Source of the DNA: Phocoena phocoena
Taxonomy: Eukaryota > Chordata > Mammalia > Artiodactyla > Phocoenidae
Assembly: GCF_963924675.1 (NCBI RefSeq)
Contig: NC_089232.1
Coordinates: 47,346,522-47,410,521 of the forward strand
Length of the DNA: 64,000 bases
Direction of reading: 5' to 3'
Position 1 is the first letter of the stretch, and every line of letters begins with the position of its first letter. Both the position numbers and the translations under genes were made by a program. Below the pieces are notes generated by a model, which searched no databases, had not been told where the DNA came from, and saw only the letters and a program-made list of their open reading frames with translations. This document shows positions 62,972-64,000 of this stretch, piece after piece.

Positions 62972-63213
62972 TAACAGTGCCAGTTTTTTTGGGGGGTTTT
63001 TTTTGGTGGTACACGGGCCTCTCGCTGTTGTGGCCTCTCCCATTGCAGAGCACAGGCTCCAGATGCGCAGGCTCAGCGGCCACGGCTCACGGGCCTAGCC
63101 ACTTCGTGGTATGTGGGATTTCCCCGGACCGGGGCATGAACCTGTGTCCCCTGCATCAGCAGGCAGACTCTCAACCACTGTGCCACCAGGGAAGCCCTAA
63201 CAGTGCCAGTTTT
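62972..63213 (-). mobile_element. Cetacean SINE with a perfect 16-bp TSD and interrupted tail
   Basis: taacagtgccagtttt is identical at 62972-62987 and 63198-63213. The body (62988-63197) has a T-G6-T8 tail on the plus strand (62984-63004) rather than a pure poly-T. The head ends ccaccagggaagccc. Confidence 0.97.
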
Positions 63214-63854
63214 GAAACTCCTTTTGACAGATTTTTAAAAAGTGTTATAAATCAGTGGAGACATAAAAATAAGGAATTTCATATATAAAGGTTGTTTTAA
63301 ACATAGTACATCTTATTGAACTCCTGTTTATGTTTTTGGAGCTTGTAGTGAAATAATAAGCAGTATAATTTGTAAAATTTTAATATGGAAGATTTTGATT
63401 TGGTATAGCCTCATTTGTTTTCTTTCCCTTATATTATCCTCAAAATTCTCTCACATAACTCTTCTATGGATTCTTGTATTACTGTTTTTCTTCTGGTGCA
63501 TCCTTCATTCTTTATTACTTAGAGAAAAATATAGCCACCAACGTCTTTTTAAGTATCAAAGACTTAATGTATGCCTTAACATGAGGTAGGCTTTTAAGAC
63601 AGGCTATGTGCTTTGTGATGCATCATCACACCCCAACCCACACCATTGGAAAGGGACTTATTTTGAAACATGTTTATTTATGAATGAATACTATCTCATT
63701 TGGTAGTATATCATACTTGTTTTCTTCATTGTGCGATTATATTTTTGGTGTTTTGGCATGATATTTCTACTTTAATTATGGTACTCTGTGTCTATCTCTG
63801 CATCTTTTATTACTAGTTTGGTTTTTACTTTATTGTCTAATATATTCTTGATCC
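63214..63854. other. Unassigned AT-rich DNA
   Basis: A 64-codon plus frame has no recognised motif. Confidence 0.45.
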
Positions 63855-64000
63855 TTCATTTTCATATTTGTTGAGCACATACTATAAACCAAGAATATAT
63901 GAGATACAAAGTATATAATACTGAAACAAAAAAGGTAAAACTCTTCCCTCATGGGGCTTGCTTTCTAGCAGGAAAGAGAGAGAATAAGTAAATAAGTGGG
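63855..64000 (-). mobile_element. Possible ancient L2-like fragment, cut by window end
   Basis: gttgagcacatactataaac, then catggggcttgctttctagc and a gagaataagtaaataagtgg end follow the same ancient repeat order as 53.3 kb. It runs off the window. Confidence 0.4.

Noticed and set aside
1..64000. Search for CRISPR arrays, bacterial operons, tRNA, rRNA and snRNA genes
   Set aside because: No regularly spaced repeats, no cloverleaf outside the SINE tRNA-derived heads and no recognised small-RNA core. The sequence is mammalian throughout.

Overview
This window looks like non-coding, repeat-rich nuclear DNA from a cetacean (dolphin or whale). The main evidence is a short tRNA-derived SINE of about 210 bp that occurs nine times. 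Its 5' end reads gggcttccctggtggcgcag on one strand and its 3' end gaggcccgcgtaccgcaaaa. From memory this matches the cetacean CHR-2 type family. I recognised none of the BovB or Bov-tA repeats expected in a ruminant window this size. Several LINE-1 3' ends share the cetartiodactyl form (3' UTR ending in a ccaataaa-type motif). The species cannot be fixed from the sequence alone.

Layout. 1-2.3 kb: end of a SINE, then a decayed ERVL-like pol region. 2.7 kb: MER20-like DNA transposon. 3.6-3.95 kb: MIR-like pieces. 6.1-8.45 kb: an L1 with inverted 5' part, target-site duplication (TSD) and an extra segment next to its 3' end. 8.6-9.04 kb: an MLT1-like LTR. 10.05-12.63 kb: another LTR split by a second 5'-inverted L1. 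14.9 and 17.4 kb: SINEs. 18.5-22.7 kb: old L1M/HAL1-like sequence with a SINE inside. 23.6 kb: a 64-bp L1 stub. 28-37 kb: a MIR, several old L1M pieces and a younger truncated L1. 37.1-40.8 kb: an L1 that keeps its 5' UTR but has lost ORF1 and the start of ORF2, with a SINE nested in it. 43-56 kb: mostly unassigned DNA with SINEs, MIR, L2 and microsatellites. 57 kb: a truncated L1 with a second A-tail. 58-64 kb: two young-looking SINEs, a MER5A-like element, a purine tract and old LINE-like pieces.

I found no convincing protein-coding gene, RNA gene, CRISPR array or operon. The long open frames are explained by L1 ORF2 remnants, by SINEs read in antisense or by low-complexity tracts. One 107-codon frame at 26.4 kb is not explained but carries no motif I recognise. 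The genes do not act together because none is present. The informative content is the order of nested transposon insertions and the traces of how each one integrated. I saw no sign of a new biological system. Repeat family names come from recall of consensus sequences, not from a database search.
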